Source of the DNA: Centrapalus pauciflorus
Lineage: Eukaryota > Streptophyta > Magnoliopsida > Asterales > Asteraceae
NCBI GenBank assembly: GCA_020465985.1
Contig: JAANYP010002939.1
Span: forward strand, 189,501 to 253,500
Length of the DNA: 64,000 nt
Reading direction: 5' to 3'
Shown here piece by piece: positions 1 to 10,207 of this stretch. The notes below the pieces were generated by a model. It was not told the DNA's origin. It saw nothing but the letters and a program-made list of their open reading frames with translations, and ran no database searches. The first letter of the stretch is position 1. Each line of letters starts with the position of its first letter. A program made the translations under genes and the position numbers.

Positions 1-345
1 ATGCAACAAATGACGAGAGAATCGCAAAATCGTCGAGAGGAAGAAAATCGCGAGAAAGAGGAAGAAACGCGGAGAAGAAGAAATAATACGCGATCTGCCC
101 TTTATATAGAAAAAGCGAGCGCGGCCGCGTTCAACTGAGCGCGGGCGCGTTCAATCAAGATATTTTTATTTTTTCCCGCTCATTAGAGCGCGGGCGCGAT
201 CTTGTCAGCGCGGCCGCGATGAACAGATTTCCAGAATTATGCAATCAGTTGGACTTAAGTAAATTCCAGAGATATAAATCTCCAAATTCAACCTAAATGA
301 CCTAACCAACTCAGTTATTACCCCACACTAAATTGGAAACAACCT
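1..345 (-). promoter_or_regulatory. LTR-promoter-like sequence running off the window
   Basis: Read on the minus strand, this stretch has GC islands built of CGCGGCCGCG and GCGCGGGCGCG words (about 110-225), then a good TATA box (CTATATAAAGG, about 103-113), then a pyrimidine-rich leader. That is the look of an LTR U3/R boundary. It lies downstream of the Ath1 pol gene, where its 3' LTR is expected. Yet the purine-rich stretch near 325-335 and the sequence after it do not match the start of the Ath1 5' LTR at 8555. It may be another LTR, or internal sequence with the true 3' LTR left of the window. Confidence 0.45.
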
Positions 346-1126
346 TCTAACATGGATCAAAACTTTAAGCTTTTATTGCGACTTCAATTTCAGCTCAACT
401 TTAACGAAACTTAAGACTAAAATTAAGGAAAATGCATGCGACAATTGCGAATCAATTATTATAGAATTAAAGCTCATCGCATTGCCAAATAGCTAGAATA
501 AACCAAATGGACAAAAGCAAGAGAATGTATGAATTGCAATTGAATCAAAACAATGAAATAACTAAATGCAAAAGACTTATGAAAAGGGAAATGCAGGATT
601 GACTTTTATAAAGTCAAACAGCCTTCACACTTTTATTGAATATAGCAACCGAAAACCTGAAATAACGAAACAACGAACCAAGTGAGTCAAAGATGTTATG
701 ATTAGGCTTTATTTAAGTTAAACAGTAAAAGAAATTAAGCTACGAAACGCAAGTAATTGAGAATTCAATTATGCTAAACAAGACTCAAAAAGTCAAAAGG
801 TAATTGCAAGAAGGAAATTAAGCTTATAACCTTTGAAGAAAACACCAATAACATCAAGCATGCAATCCTAAGACACATACTCAATGCAAAGGGGACTTAT
901 TTAATGCGAAAACAGTCACAGACCTATATAAACTAAGACAGTCAAATATATGTACTAAGAATGCAAATAAACTACTCTAAGAAAGACTTCAACTTATTAA
1001 TTATGCATAAACGAAAGACAGAGCTAAAAATAAACAATAAAATAAAGTGATTATTATTGACGGGGTGCCTCCCGCGAGCGCTAGAATGCAAACTCGAGCC
1101 TCCAGCTAGACTCGGCCCCAAGATAA
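346..1126 (-). other. 3' non-coding region after Ath1 pol
   Basis: About 780 AT-rich bases with no ORF. Just past the pol stop, at about 1060-1085, the minus strand has an AGCGCT...GGGAGGCACCCC motif. A close relative (AGCGC...GGGAGGCAGCCC) occurs after the Ath2 pol at about 30410-30428. This motif is common downstream of pol in Athila/Tat elements. I see no env-like ORF. Confidence 0.5.
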
Positions 1127-4100
1127 TCAAACTGAGACGGGGGCCAGGCTAAATGTAGCCTCGCAAACCTGCTCAATGGATAAATCAGTATAGAGCTTTA
1201 GTCGATGCCCATTTACTTTAAAGTTTCCCGATGAATGCTCTAATTCGACCGTCCCATAGGGGAACACTTGGGAAACAGTAAATGGTCCCGACCATCGAGA
1301 CTTAAGCTTACCAGGAAACAGCTTCAAACGTGAATTGTACAATAACACCTTGTCGCCAATGCTGAATTCCTTGATAGATATCTGCTCCTCATGCCGTCTC
1401 TTCATCCTCGCCTTATAGATTGACTCATTCGTGTAGGCGTCCTCCCGTAGCTCATCCAATTCATTTAGTTGCATCTTCCTTTCATTACCTGCGCTTGACA
1501 AATCAAAATTAGACCAACGTAAAGCCCAATATGCCCTATGCTCTAGCTCGACAGGAAGGTGACACGCTTTTCCATAAACTAGCCTATAAGGTGTAAGTCC
1601 GGTAGGCGTTTTCTGTGCAGTCCTAAATGCCCAAAGCGCGTCGTCGAGCTTGTCAGCCCATCTACTCCTATGCTCACCTATTGTTCTCTCTAAGATACGC
1701 TTGAGACCACGGTTGGTCACTTCAGCTTGGCCATTTGTTTGCGGATGATATGGAGTCGCTAATCGGTGAGTAACTCCATATTTCTCCAAGGCCTTAGAGA
1801 ACTGTGAATTGCAGAAATGCGTTCCTCTGTCACTAATGATAGCCTTAGGAGCACCGAACCTGGCAAATAGCTTTCGCAGGAAGGAAACGACTACACGTGC
1901 GTCATTAGTGGGTAGCGCCTGTGCCTCAACCCATTTCAACACGTAATCGACAGCAACAAGGATGTATATACATCCACGAGAGGACGGGAATGGTCCCATG
2001 AAATCAATACCCCACACTTCGAATATCTCACAGATCTGAATGGTAGTGAGGGGCATCTCTTGGCGATTTGATATGTTTCCACTTCTTTGACAAGCATCAC
2101 ATGCTTTCACAAACTCCCTAGCATCCTGAAAGATCGTAGGCCAGTAGAATCCTGCATCAAATACCTTCCGAGCTGTGGTATTTGCACCATGGTGTCCCCC
2201 GGTGGGACCGATGTGGGATGCGTATAAGATCTGCATAGCCTCATCACCATGAACACAACGCTGAATAATCTGATCAGCACAAACTCGGAAGAGGTAAGGG
2301 TCATCCCAAAAATAATTCTTCACATCCTTGAAGAATTTCTTTCGTTGCTGATGAGTTAGTCCTTTGACGACCACATTACCCACCAGATAGTTTGCGTAGT
2401 CTGCAAACCAAGGGCATTCGTCAACCGTATGTGCCGAGCAAAGGGACTCATCTGGGAAAGACGCCTTAATCGCAGAATCATCAAGAGGAAGAAGTGAAGG
2501 ATTCTCTAAACGGCTTAGGTGGTCGGCAGCTAAGTTCTCGGCCCCACGTTTGTCTTTGATTTCGATGTCAAACTCCTGAAGGAGCAGAATCCATCGAATC
2601 AGACGGGGCTTGACATCTTGCTTCTGAAAGAGATATCTCAAAGCAGAGTGATCGGTAAAAACCACTGTCTTTGAGAGGATCAGATAAGACCTAAACTTCT
2701 CAAATGCATATACTATAGCTAGCAGCTCTTTCTCAGTAGTAGTATAATTTCGCTGAGCATCAGTGAGAGTCTTGCTAGCATAGTATATAACATGAAAACG
2801 GTTTTCCTTTCTTTGTCCCAACACTGCCCCCACAGCATAATCACTGGCATCACACATCAACTCAAATGGTAACTCCCAATCGGGAGCCACCATGATGGGG
2901 GCAGAAACAAGCTTTTCCTTCAGAGTATCAAAGGCATGCACACACGAATCATCAAAATCGAATGTGGCATCCTTTTCCAACAGTTTTGTCATGGGACGGG
3001 CAATTAATGAGAAATCTTTAATAAACCGCCGATAAAAACCGGCATGCCCAAGGAAACTTCTAACCGCTCTAACAGAAGTAGGGTGAGGCAGCTTAGAAAT
3101 CGTCTCGATCTTAGCTCTATCGACCTCAATACCCTTAGCCGAGATTTTGTGCCCGAGAACAATTCCTTCTCGCACCATAAAATGACACTTTTCCCAATTG
3201 AGGACCAAATTGGCCTCCTCACACCGGGCAAGCATACTGTCTAAATTTGCAAGGCACGCAGAAAAAGAACTACCGAACACAGAAAAATCATCCATGAACA
3301 CTTCCACACTCTTTTCTAGCATATCATTAAAGATAGCTACCATACATCTTTGGAACGTCGCGGGCGCATTGCATAAACCGAATGGCATACGCCGGTATGC
3401 GAACGTTCCGTAGGGACATGTGAAAGTGGTTTTGTCCTGGTCCTCGGGGCTGATAGGGATCTGAAAGTAACCCGAAAAACCATCAAGGAAACAATAGAAC
3501 TCATTCCCTGATAATCTCTCGAGCATCTGGTCAATGAAGGACAATGGAAAATGATCCTTACGGGTGTCATCATTGAGTTTGCGATAGTCGATGCAAACTC
3601 GCCATCCCGTGACCGTCCTCGATGGAATCAATTCATTCTTATCATTAAGAACGACGGTCATCCCCCCTTTCTTTGGGACCACATGAATTGGACTAACCCA
3701 CGGCGAGTCAGAGATTGGAAATATCATTCCAACATCAAGAAGCTTCAACACTTCCTTCTTGATGACCTCGTGGATTTTTGGATTGACCCTCCTTTGGGGT
3801 TGAATCACAGGTTTGAAATCCTCCTCCATCAGAATCTTATGAGTACAATAAGCAGGACTGATACCCTTGATGTCAGAGATTTTCCATGCGATGGCCTGCT
3901 TGTGGGATTTCAAAACCTGGATCAATCTCGCTTTTTCGTCCGGTGACAGGTCTTTGGCTATAATGACCGGAAGCTGAGATGACCCCTCCAGATAAGCATA
4001 CTCTAAATGCGCTGGTAACTCTTTCAGCTCCAGAGTCGGAGGGTCTTCAATCGAGGATTTAGCTTTGATGCTTTCCTTTGGATCTAACGTAACAATCTCC

Positions 4101-4942
4101 TCATGAGTAGGAGATGTCTCTATCGTGCACAAAGGAAAACTATCACTGGAATCAGAGAGACATATAGACATATCAGAATCAAGAGATAATGGGCATAGAG
4201 ATATATCATCATCGATAGACTCGCCATCTTCAAGAGAAGTGGATCTCTCATACCCAATCAATAGAGACTTAACAAGCGTCTCATCATCAAACTCAGCATG
4301 CATTTCTCGATCAGAAGAGCTATAGGATTGAACAAAACAAATCGACTCTACAGTGTCATCAGCTCTCTGCATAGCTTTGTCAACATCAAAACTGACATGC
4401 TCATCCCCCACTCTAAGGGTCAACTTCTCGTCCAAAACATCGATCATCGCACGGGATGTCGCTAAAAATGGACTCCCTAAAATGAGAGGAACAGAGCTGT
4501 CTTCGTACATATCCATGATGACAAAGTCTACGGGAAATACAAACTTATCAACTTTCACCAGCATGTTCTCCGTGATTCCCCGAGGAAATTTCACTGATCG
4601 GTCTTCCAACTGAATACTTATGCGAGTGGGCTTTGGCTCTCCGAGACCGAGTCTAGCATATAAAGATGTGGGCATAAGATTGATGCTAGCTCCTAAATCA
4701 GCGAGGGCATTTGCAACATGCAAATTACCAATATGACATGGTATGGTAAAACTGCCAGGATCATCTTGCTTGATTGGAAGCTTGTTTTGGAGCACAGCTG
4801 AACACTCGGCGTTCATCTCTACTGTGTCCGAATCGTCAAGCTTCTTACGCTTCGAGAGCATATCCTTTAAAAACTTCGTGTAGTTCGGCATCTGAGCAAT
4901 CGCATCTATGAAAGGAATATTGATATGTAACTGTTTGAACAA
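1127..4942 (-). CDS. Ath1 Pol polyprotein: protease, RT, RNase H, integrase
   Basis: This 1271-codon reading frame is uninterrupted. It starts in the gag-pol linker; the first Met is only where the open frame begins, because the true frame continues upstream across a frameshift near 4980. The aspartic protease has DLGAS at residues 82-86. The reverse transcriptase has the CIDYRKLN block and FMDD near residue 549. RNase H has CDASD near 697. The integrase has an HHCC finger near 900-945, then D, D and E of the catalytic triad near 975, 1040 and 1067. There is no chromodomain at the C-terminus, which fits Athila/Tat rather than chromoviruses. The product would mature in cytoplasmic particles, copy the RNA and integrate the DNA. 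Length is normal for a gypsy pol. It looks nearly functional by itself, but the junction with gag is broken. Confidence 0.93.
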   Translation of the reverse strand: MFKQLHINIPFIDAIAQMPNYTKFLKDMLSKRKKLDDSDTVEMNAECSAVLQNKLPIKQDDPGSFTIPCHIGNLHVANALADLGASINLMPTSLYARLGLGEPKPTRISIQLEDRSVKFPRGITENMLVKVDKFVFPVDFVIMDMYEDSSVPLILGSPFLATSRAMIDVLDEKLTLRVGDEHVSFDVDKAMQRADDTVESICFVQSYSSSDREMHAEFDDETLVKSLLIGYERSTSLEDGESIDDDISLCPLSLDSDMSICLSDSSDSFPLCTIETSPTHEEIVTLDPKESIKAKSSIEDPPTLELKELPAHLEYAYLEGSSQLPVIIAKDLSPDEKARLIQVLKSHKQAIAWKISDIKGISPAYCTHKILMEEDFKPVIQPQRRVNPKIHEVIKKEVLKLLDVGMIFPISDSPWVSPIHVVPKKGGMTVVLNDKNELIPSRTVTGWRVCIDYRKLNDDTRKDHFPLSFIDQMLERLSGNEFYCFLDGFSGYFQIPISPEDQDKTTFTCPYGTFAYRRMPFGLCNAPATFQRCMVAIFNDMLEKSVEVFMDDFSVFGSSFSACLANLDSMLARCEEANLVLNWEKCHFMVREGIVLGHKISAKGIEVDRAKIETISKLPHPTSVRAVRSFLGHAGFYRRFIKDFSLIARPMTKLLEKDATFDFDDSCVHAFDTLKEKLVSAPIMVAPDWELPFELMCDASDYAVGAVLGQRKENRFHVIYYASKTLTDAQRNYTTTEKELLAIVYAFEKFRSYLILSKTVVFTDHSALRYLFQKQDVKPRLIRWILLLQEFDIEIKDKRGAENLAADHLSRLENPSLLPLDDSAIKASFPDESLCSAHTVDECPWFADYANYLVGNVVVKGLTHQQRKKFFKDVKNYFWDDPYLFRVCADQIIQRCVHGDEAMQILYASHIGPTGGHHGANTTARKVFDAGFYWPTIFQDAREFVKACDACQRSGNISNRQEMPLTTIQICEIFEVWGIDFMGPFPSSRGCIYILVAVDYVLKWVEAQALPTNDARVVVSFLRKLFARFGAPKAIISDRGTHFCNSQFSKALEKYGVTHRLATPYHPQTNGQAEVTNRGLKRILERTIGEHRSRWADKLDDALWAFRTAQKTPTGLTPYRLVYGKACHLPVELEHRAYWALRWSNFDLSSAGNERKMQLNELDELREDAYTNESIYKARMKRRHEEQISIKEFSIGDKVLLYNSRLKLFPGKLKSRWSGPFTVSQVFPYGTVELEHSSGNFKVNGHRLKLYTDLSIEQVCEATFSLAPVSV

Positions 4943-5370
4943 TCCAAGGAATTTGCCGTATTGCTTATCCTTGATTTCTTTTGCAATCTGCTCGGATACG
5001 GAATAGGAGGCTTGTAAGGACTGACTTTAGGCATCGCCGGAGGTGGGACGTGTGCGGTACTTGGTGTACTAGGAATGTGCACCTGGTCCGTGATAGTCTC
5101 CGGATCATCCTCAAGAACAACAAAATCAATAGGGGGGAGAAACAGAATGGGGAGGAAGTGATGGCCCTACAGTCTCCTTACCACTACGCGTGATGATCAT
5201 TTTCGCTTCAGCCTTCGGATTTGGCACAGTATCACTCAGAAGACCACCAGGCTGTCGCTCATTCTGCGCTTTAGCTATCTGTCCAATTTAGACTTCTAAA
5301 TTCTTTATAGCAGCCTGCTGGTTCCTCGTGATCGTCTCTTGGTTAGCCATGAACTTCATCATCATATCCT
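4943..5370 (-). pseudogene. Ath1 gag C-terminus and gag-pol linker, broken
   Basis: Translation of the minus strand recovers the end of an Athila-type Gag in pieces. One piece has many Gln/Met residues and runs into GQIAKAQNERQPGG; just before it an in-frame TAA near 5290 interrupts it. A second frameshift near 4980 (an A-rich CAAAAGAAATC run) separates this frame from pol. Gag itself already leaves frame near 5500. At least two indels and one stop therefore split what should be a continuous gag-pol. Confidence 0.7.
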
Positions 5371-6864
5371 CTAAATTCGACATCTCTTGTGGCTGTTGTG
5401 CAGCCTGAGGACGTGGAGGATTCTGATATGGGCTACCAGACTGGCCATAGAATTGTTGTGGTCGAGTATGCTGCTGAAAATGACCATGGGAGGAAGAAGA
5501 AGATTGCCCCTGGTTATACCCCTGATGAGAGGAAACTGGGGTCTCTGAAGCATATGTGGTCTCGGATTCATAAAACCAGGAGGTGGCTGATTCTGAGAAT
5601 AATTTGGATAGTTCGGGTTCGAGTGAGCATACTTATACATGTCACCTCCAGAATCGCCAGATGAATAGTAAACCTCCTCCTGATTGGGGTAAGAGTAAGC
5701 CGCCTGACACTCATAGCTCGAATGTGGGCCACCACAAGCATCACACGATGGATACACAGCTTGCACGGGAGCTGGCATGGCTTGTGGTTGGCTATTCTGC
5801 GTGAGCTGCTCAATTTTTGCTGTGAGTGCAGCTATTGCAGCGGCTTGCTTGGAATCTGAGGCTCCCCATCCGAAGTACACACTAGGTGTCTGATGCTGAC
5901 TCAATACCAAGTCATCCAAGATTTCAACAGCCTCCTCAGGTGTCTTTCTGTATACTGATCCACTACAAGCGGAATCGATCAAAGAATGATACATCCGGTG
6001 CACACCTTCATAAAAGACTTTGACTCGATGATTGAGTGTCAGATTATGGTTTGGACACTTCATGATAGATTCCTTGTACCGATCCCACGCATCACGTAAG
6101 GACTCTTCGGGTTTTTGCTTGAATCCTAAGATTTCACTCGTTAGCTGAGTGGTACGTGAGGGTGGACAGAACTTTGATAAGAACTGTGTCTCCATTTCAT
6201 CCCAGGTGTGAATTGAATTGGACGGAAGGGCATCATACCACCTGAGAGCACGTCCAGTAAGCGAGTACGGGAATAACATCAATCGAATTATCTCTTTCGG
6301 GACTTGATTCACCTTATACGAACCGCACGCTTTCCTGAATTTCTTCAGATGTGCGTAAGGATCCTCAGATGCTATCCCACAATACTGAGCATTATTTTGA
6401 ACTAAAGTGATAAGACTGGACTTTAGCTCAAAATTTACTGCATCAAAACCTGGGATGACAATGGCACCTTCCGAGTCGTCGGTGACCGGTCGGTTCAGCT
6501 CAAGCATGGTGCGTCGGTCGCCCATGTTTGGCTCAGAAGAATTATCGGAGGACGAGGAAGAAGAAGAATCAGATGAATCGGAGGAAGGCGAAGAAGGAGA
6601 GATAGGAGGTAACTCGACAACTAAATCAATATGACTTCTGTCAGCCAGCGGAGGGACAGGTTGGTCAGTAGATTCAGATGAGCTAGAAAAAATCTCAATG
6701 AAAGGATGAGAAGGATGGCGAAGACGGTTGTGAAAGGTTCTTTCAGGTTCGTTGTATGGACTTACAACATGCGGATTGGAATTCCGAGTCATAAACCATT
6801 CACAAACACTGAGAGGGTGGATAGAATAGATAAAGGAAGAGAAAAACAAGAAAAGAACTTCCAA
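5371..6864 (-). CDS. Ath1 Gag capsid protein (C-terminus frameshifted)
   Basis: 497 codons. The first 40 residues are hydrophobic and are probably not part of the natural start. A Ser/Asp-rich acidic stretch (about 75-115) is followed by the retrotransposon Gag core, with GIASEDPYAHLKKF, an FPYSLTGRALRWYD block and FKQKPEESLRDAWDRYKE (about 160-260). These match the Retrotrans_gag family of Athila/Tat elements. A CDACGG...C zinc-finger-like stretch lies near residue 375. The last 35 or so residues do not look like Gag, so the frame shifts near 5500 and the real protein continues in another frame through 4943-5370. Gag forms the particle that packages the RNA. Confidence 0.85.
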   Translation of the reverse strand: MEVLFLFFSSFIYSIHPLSVCEWFMTRNSNPHVVSPYNEPERTFHNRLRHPSHPFIEIFSSSSESTDQPVPPLADRSHIDLVVELPPISPSSPSSDSSDSSSSSSSDNSSEPNMGDRRTMLELNRPVTDDSEGAIVIPGFDAVNFELKSSLITLVQNNAQYCGIASEDPYAHLKKFRKACGSYKVNQVPKEIIRLMLFPYSLTGRALRWYDALPSNSIHTWDEMETQFLSKFCPPSRTTQLTSEILGFKQKPEESLRDAWDRYKESIMKCPNHNLTLNHRVKVFYEGVHRMYHSLIDSACSGSVYRKTPEEAVEILDDLVLSQHQTPSVYFGWGASDSKQAAAIAALTAKIEQLTQNSQPQAMPAPVQAVYPSCDACGGPHSSYECQAAYSYPNQEEVYYSSGDSGGDMYKYAHSNPNYPNYSQNQPPPGFMNPRPHMLQRPQFPLIRGITRGNLLLPPMVIFSSILDHNNSMASLVAHIRILHVLRLHNSHKRCRI

Positions 6865-6931
6865 GGGATAAATCCCAAAAGAAGGATCGGCTAATCTACC
6901 AGCTAAACCTTTTCACAATGTCTCTAGCCGT

Positions 6932-6949
6932 TCCCCGGCAACGGCGCCA
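6932..6949 (-). promoter_or_regulatory. Ath1 primer binding site, tRNA-Asp
   Basis: On the minus strand, TGGCGCCGTTGCCGGGGA starts two bases (AA) after the 5' LTR end at 6952. It is complementary to the 3' end of plant tRNA-Asp(GTC), the usual primer of Athila-type elements. The same site occurs in Ath2 at 38991-39008. The short leader 6865-6931 separates it from the gag ORF. Confidence 0.92.
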
Positions 6950-6951
6950 TT

Positions 6952-8555
6952 TGATCTTTACGCGGATTTGGCAATTTAAATCAAAAGAATGAAGAAAGCC
7001 TAAGTTATACCAAGTACCACTGGCAGTGTACCAGTCGTAGATAGTATAGCTAGAAGCTGACCTCGGGAATTATCGAACTCAGGGAACGGCACTAAGGATC
7101 GAGATACCGATACTAAGATTATCACTAATATCTAACCATTGATAAGGGTTGATGATGATTTATAACCCTAATTACTTAAACTATGCTATCTAACAGATTA
7201 TGAAAAATTATACGACCAAATGCTAGCACAGATTTATATCAGATGTATATTAAAAAGCAACACTCACTTGATTACGTCTTTTGGGATTAACGAAGTAAAA
7301 TGGTGTAAAAACACTTAAGTTGTTTTTGGTCAAAGAAAATTAAGTTAGAATTAAATCCAACTGTTTTAAATCTTTTAAGCTTAAGAGTTTGAAACTTGGA
7401 TGTAAAACCGATTCATGGACATCTTCTATTAATTTTAGAAAATCAAGTATGGACTTCTCCAGTATTCCCCAAATTTCTAAAAATCAACAATAAATGTCTT
7501 CTACGATCAATTAAGTCAACTAAATCTAGCTTTTAGAGATTAAAACTGTCTACACGTCAAGCGCTCGGAAATAACTCTAAATATTCAATTTAGCCGCATA
7601 AACATCAATCAAGTCTAAGGAAATCAAAGATTAAATTAATCCTATAATCACAATACTGCTAAGAATTAATTTGCATACGATGATTTCACAATTTATTAAC
7701 TAATCACCATCTCATAATCACAATAATGCTAGAAACAGTAACCAATTAATAAACCACTTAAATTTGATTGAGTTTATACAGCATTAATAATCAATAATCA
7801 TGATCACAATATTGCTAGAATATCAACTACAATTCTGATTTTACGCATATTAATCGTATGAATCGAGAATACATCAATGAATCAAACACTTTTCAACCAA
7901 AACCATCAAATACTTCATTAATCCATGTAAAAACGTAACCAAGCAAGTGCTTGAATGAACTACTCACTAATCATGATAAAAATTACAGAAATAACGAGAT
8001 CTATACTAAACATATTAATTTCAGAAGGAAATATGGAAAGAATGTACCAAAATCCGGATGAAAAACGAGAAAATCCCGCAACCGAATGCTTGAACCACTC
8101 TACTAGCCGAATGCTTCCCTAATCTATCCTAAACTAAGCTGAAAACATAAAACTACGAAACACCTAGTAATCGCACTATTAACTGTGTGAAAATGTTCGT
8201 CTAAAAAATGCATAGAAAATAACGAAACGGCTGCTGACTTTTATATTTTTCTGTGATCGCGGGCGAGATAACAAGCATGGGCGCGTTCTGGTGATCGCAG
8301 GTCAGCGCGGTCGCGCTGATATGGTCGCGGCCGCAATCAGGTCAACTTGGTCAAAGTCAACAGGATTCCAAGGAAGGTCAACTTGGTCAAAGTCAACAGG
8401 ATTCCATAATCCATTCTTTTCCCATTTTAGGCAACCTTCGAACTGTGAAACACAAAAATAGACAAATCAGAGTTGTATTTAAGCAATTCAAGGCAAAAGT
8501 AACTTAAATTCGAGGCAAAATATGACTAAAAATATGTACAAAATATGTCATAACA
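6952..8555 (-). mobile_element. Ath1 5' LTR
   Basis: 1604 bp. On the minus strand it starts TGTTATGACATATTTTGTA at 8555 and ends GATCA at 6952, directly before the primer site. Two further LTRs of the same family lie on the plus strand at 10208-12151 and 60246-61854; they align along U5, R and much of U3 by eye. A 30-odd-bp segment with GGTCAACTTGGTCAAAGTCA is tandemly duplicated at 8340-8406. A GC-rich palindrome cluster lies at 8255-8340 just upstream of the TATA box. Confidence 0.9.
8236..8345 (-). promoter_or_regulatory. Ath1 LTR core promoter with CpG palindrome cluster
   Basis: On the minus strand a cluster with GCGGCCGC, GCGCGACCGCGC and CTCGCCCGCGATC words (8340-8255) is followed at once by AAAAATATAAAAG (8250-8238), a likely TATA box. 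The surrounding LTR is AT-rich, so the CpG-dense block stands out. The placement is matched in LTRs of other families in this window. Confidence 0.6.
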
Positions 8556-8560
8556 TGAAG

Positions 8561-9645
8561 CAAGTAGAAGAGTTGCTGAATAAAGGAGATGATGAAACAA
8601 CTTGAAGAGTTATGAAAAAGAAAGACGAGACATTCCACATGTGCATTGACTACAAGGAGCAGAACAATGTTATAATTAAAAACAAGTACCTGCTACCTCG
8701 CATTGATGATCTTTTTGATCAATTACAAAAGGCAAGTTACTTTTCTAAAACTGATCTTCGATCGGGCTCCAAAGACAGCTTTTCGAATAGGACATGGTCA
8801 TTACAAAATTTTGGTATTAGCATTCGGATTAACCAATGCCTTCACCAAATTGATTAACCGCGTCTGCAGATCAATGCTTGACAAATCTATCAAAGTCTGT
8901 ATTGACGATATACTTATGTACACAAAGAGAGAAGGTGAGCATGAGGTTTATCTTAGAGAAGTGCTAGAGTTACTTCACAATGAGCACTTTAAGCAAAATT
9001 TCTAAAATTGGATTCTGGCTGACACATGTATACTTTGTAAAATCTGTTTCCGTATATGTCAATCGCAATCAGTTAACGGAATGTTAACTTAGTAAACTTA
9101 TTTAACAAAGATAATTTCTAGGCCACATTATATCTGGCGAAGGGATATCTTGTCGATCCATCTAAAGTCGAGATTATTCAAAATTGGGAGCTGACTTGCA
9201 ATGTTTTTGAGATATGAAGTTTTCTTAGATTAGTTGGCCACTACCACCCTTTTATCAATGATTTCTCAAAGATCGTTGTTCCTCTCACTGCCTTAGCACG
9301 CAAGAATGTGCCATTTTAATGGACAAACAAAGAGCGAGAAGAATTTCTAATTCTGAAGCAAAACTAAGTGAAACATCTATTCTAGCTCTACCAAAAGGCA
9401 ATGAAGATTTTGTTGTCTACAACGATGCATCTAGTACGAGTTTAGGATGTGTACTTATGCAAAAAGGAAAGACCATTGCCTATGTTTCTAGGCAACTAAA
9501 AGATTATGAAAAAAATGTTCATATTCATGATCTTGAGTTAGCATTGTGATATTTGCATTGAAAATCTGACGTTATTATCTTTATGAGACTAAGTATTAGT
9601 CATAGTCCGATGTTTACATGGTGCATCATAAATATTTAATTAGGT
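8561..9645 (+). pseudogene. Chr3, decayed chromovirus pol fragment (RT and RNase H)
   Basis: Plus-strand pieces in several frames resemble the RT and RNase H of chromodomain gypsy elements such as Chr1. 8612-8770 gives MCIDYKEQN...NKYLLPRIDDLFDQL. After a frameshift, 8770-9005 gives PKTAFR, LTNAF and CIDDILMYT (the FIDDILVYS block, mutated). 9120-9180 gives HIISGEG. 9319-9549 gives LPKGNEDFVVYNDASS of RNase H. 9550-9645 holds traces of the YLYGTK...DHKSLKYIF part. About 100 bp near 9005-9120 look inserted, and the RT start is scrambled, with pieces of the ELLDKGF region out of order at 8562-8605. The Ath1 LTR abuts it, so this is the older host sequence. Confidence 0.8.
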
Positions 9646-10202
9646 CGTGCCATTGTGATATTTTTTTTAAAGTTTATTATAGCTAAAAACTATAAATAAT
9701 CAATACACTTAATATATGATAATAATAAACGTTATCATCACCCTTTGGGATATCTTAGCTTTTCCAATCCCAGGTTACAAACATACTGGTAATGAAAGTG
9801 AAGTATGTGTACGATGAGAGGGTAGAAATAACAACGATTATCGTTGACATTGGTGATGTTTAACGAAGATGAAGCCAACGATTAGAAGGAATATACGAGG
9901 GAGAGGTAAATGTGTTAGTTATAGTTATCGGTGAAGTTGGGTGAGATAAGAAAAGAGAGAAACATAAAGATGCTAGAGACGTAAAGATAGTAGTTGTTGG
10001 CATTGGTGGAGACGTTGATTGAGAGGAGAGAAGAAAGTTCAATCACCGAGTTTTCCTCTAAGTTGTTACGTTTTAGTTTAGATGTTTTTATTTGATTTTT
10101 GTGGTTTCGTTTTTGTTTAATTTTGTTACTCTTTAACTATTTTATAGTTTAGATGTTCAACTAATATATATATAATTGTTGGAAACACAATGCATCGTTG
10201 GG
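9646..10202. other. Intergenic, no feature recognised
   Basis: AT-rich sequence between the Chr3 remnant and the solo LTR. The short minus-strand frame at 9860-10042 is low complexity and looks like chance. Confidence 0.5.
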
Positions 10203-10207
10203 AAAAG

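Larger units (their letters stand above)
1127..8555 (-). mobile_element. Ath1, Athila-like Ty3/gypsy retrotransposon (3' end not resolved)
   Basis: On the minus strand the order is 5' LTR (6952-8555), AA spacer, tRNA-Asp primer site, gag, and pol with protease, RT, RNase H and integrase. Protease lying before RT and integrase after RNase H is the Ty3/gypsy order. The tRNA-Asp primer and the gag and protease types fit the Athila/Tat branch. Gag and pol are separate ORFs here because of frameshifts and a stop between them. The 3' LTR cannot be matched inside the window. The 5-bp flank at 8556-8560 is tgaag, and its partner would lie left of position 1. Confidence 0.85.
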
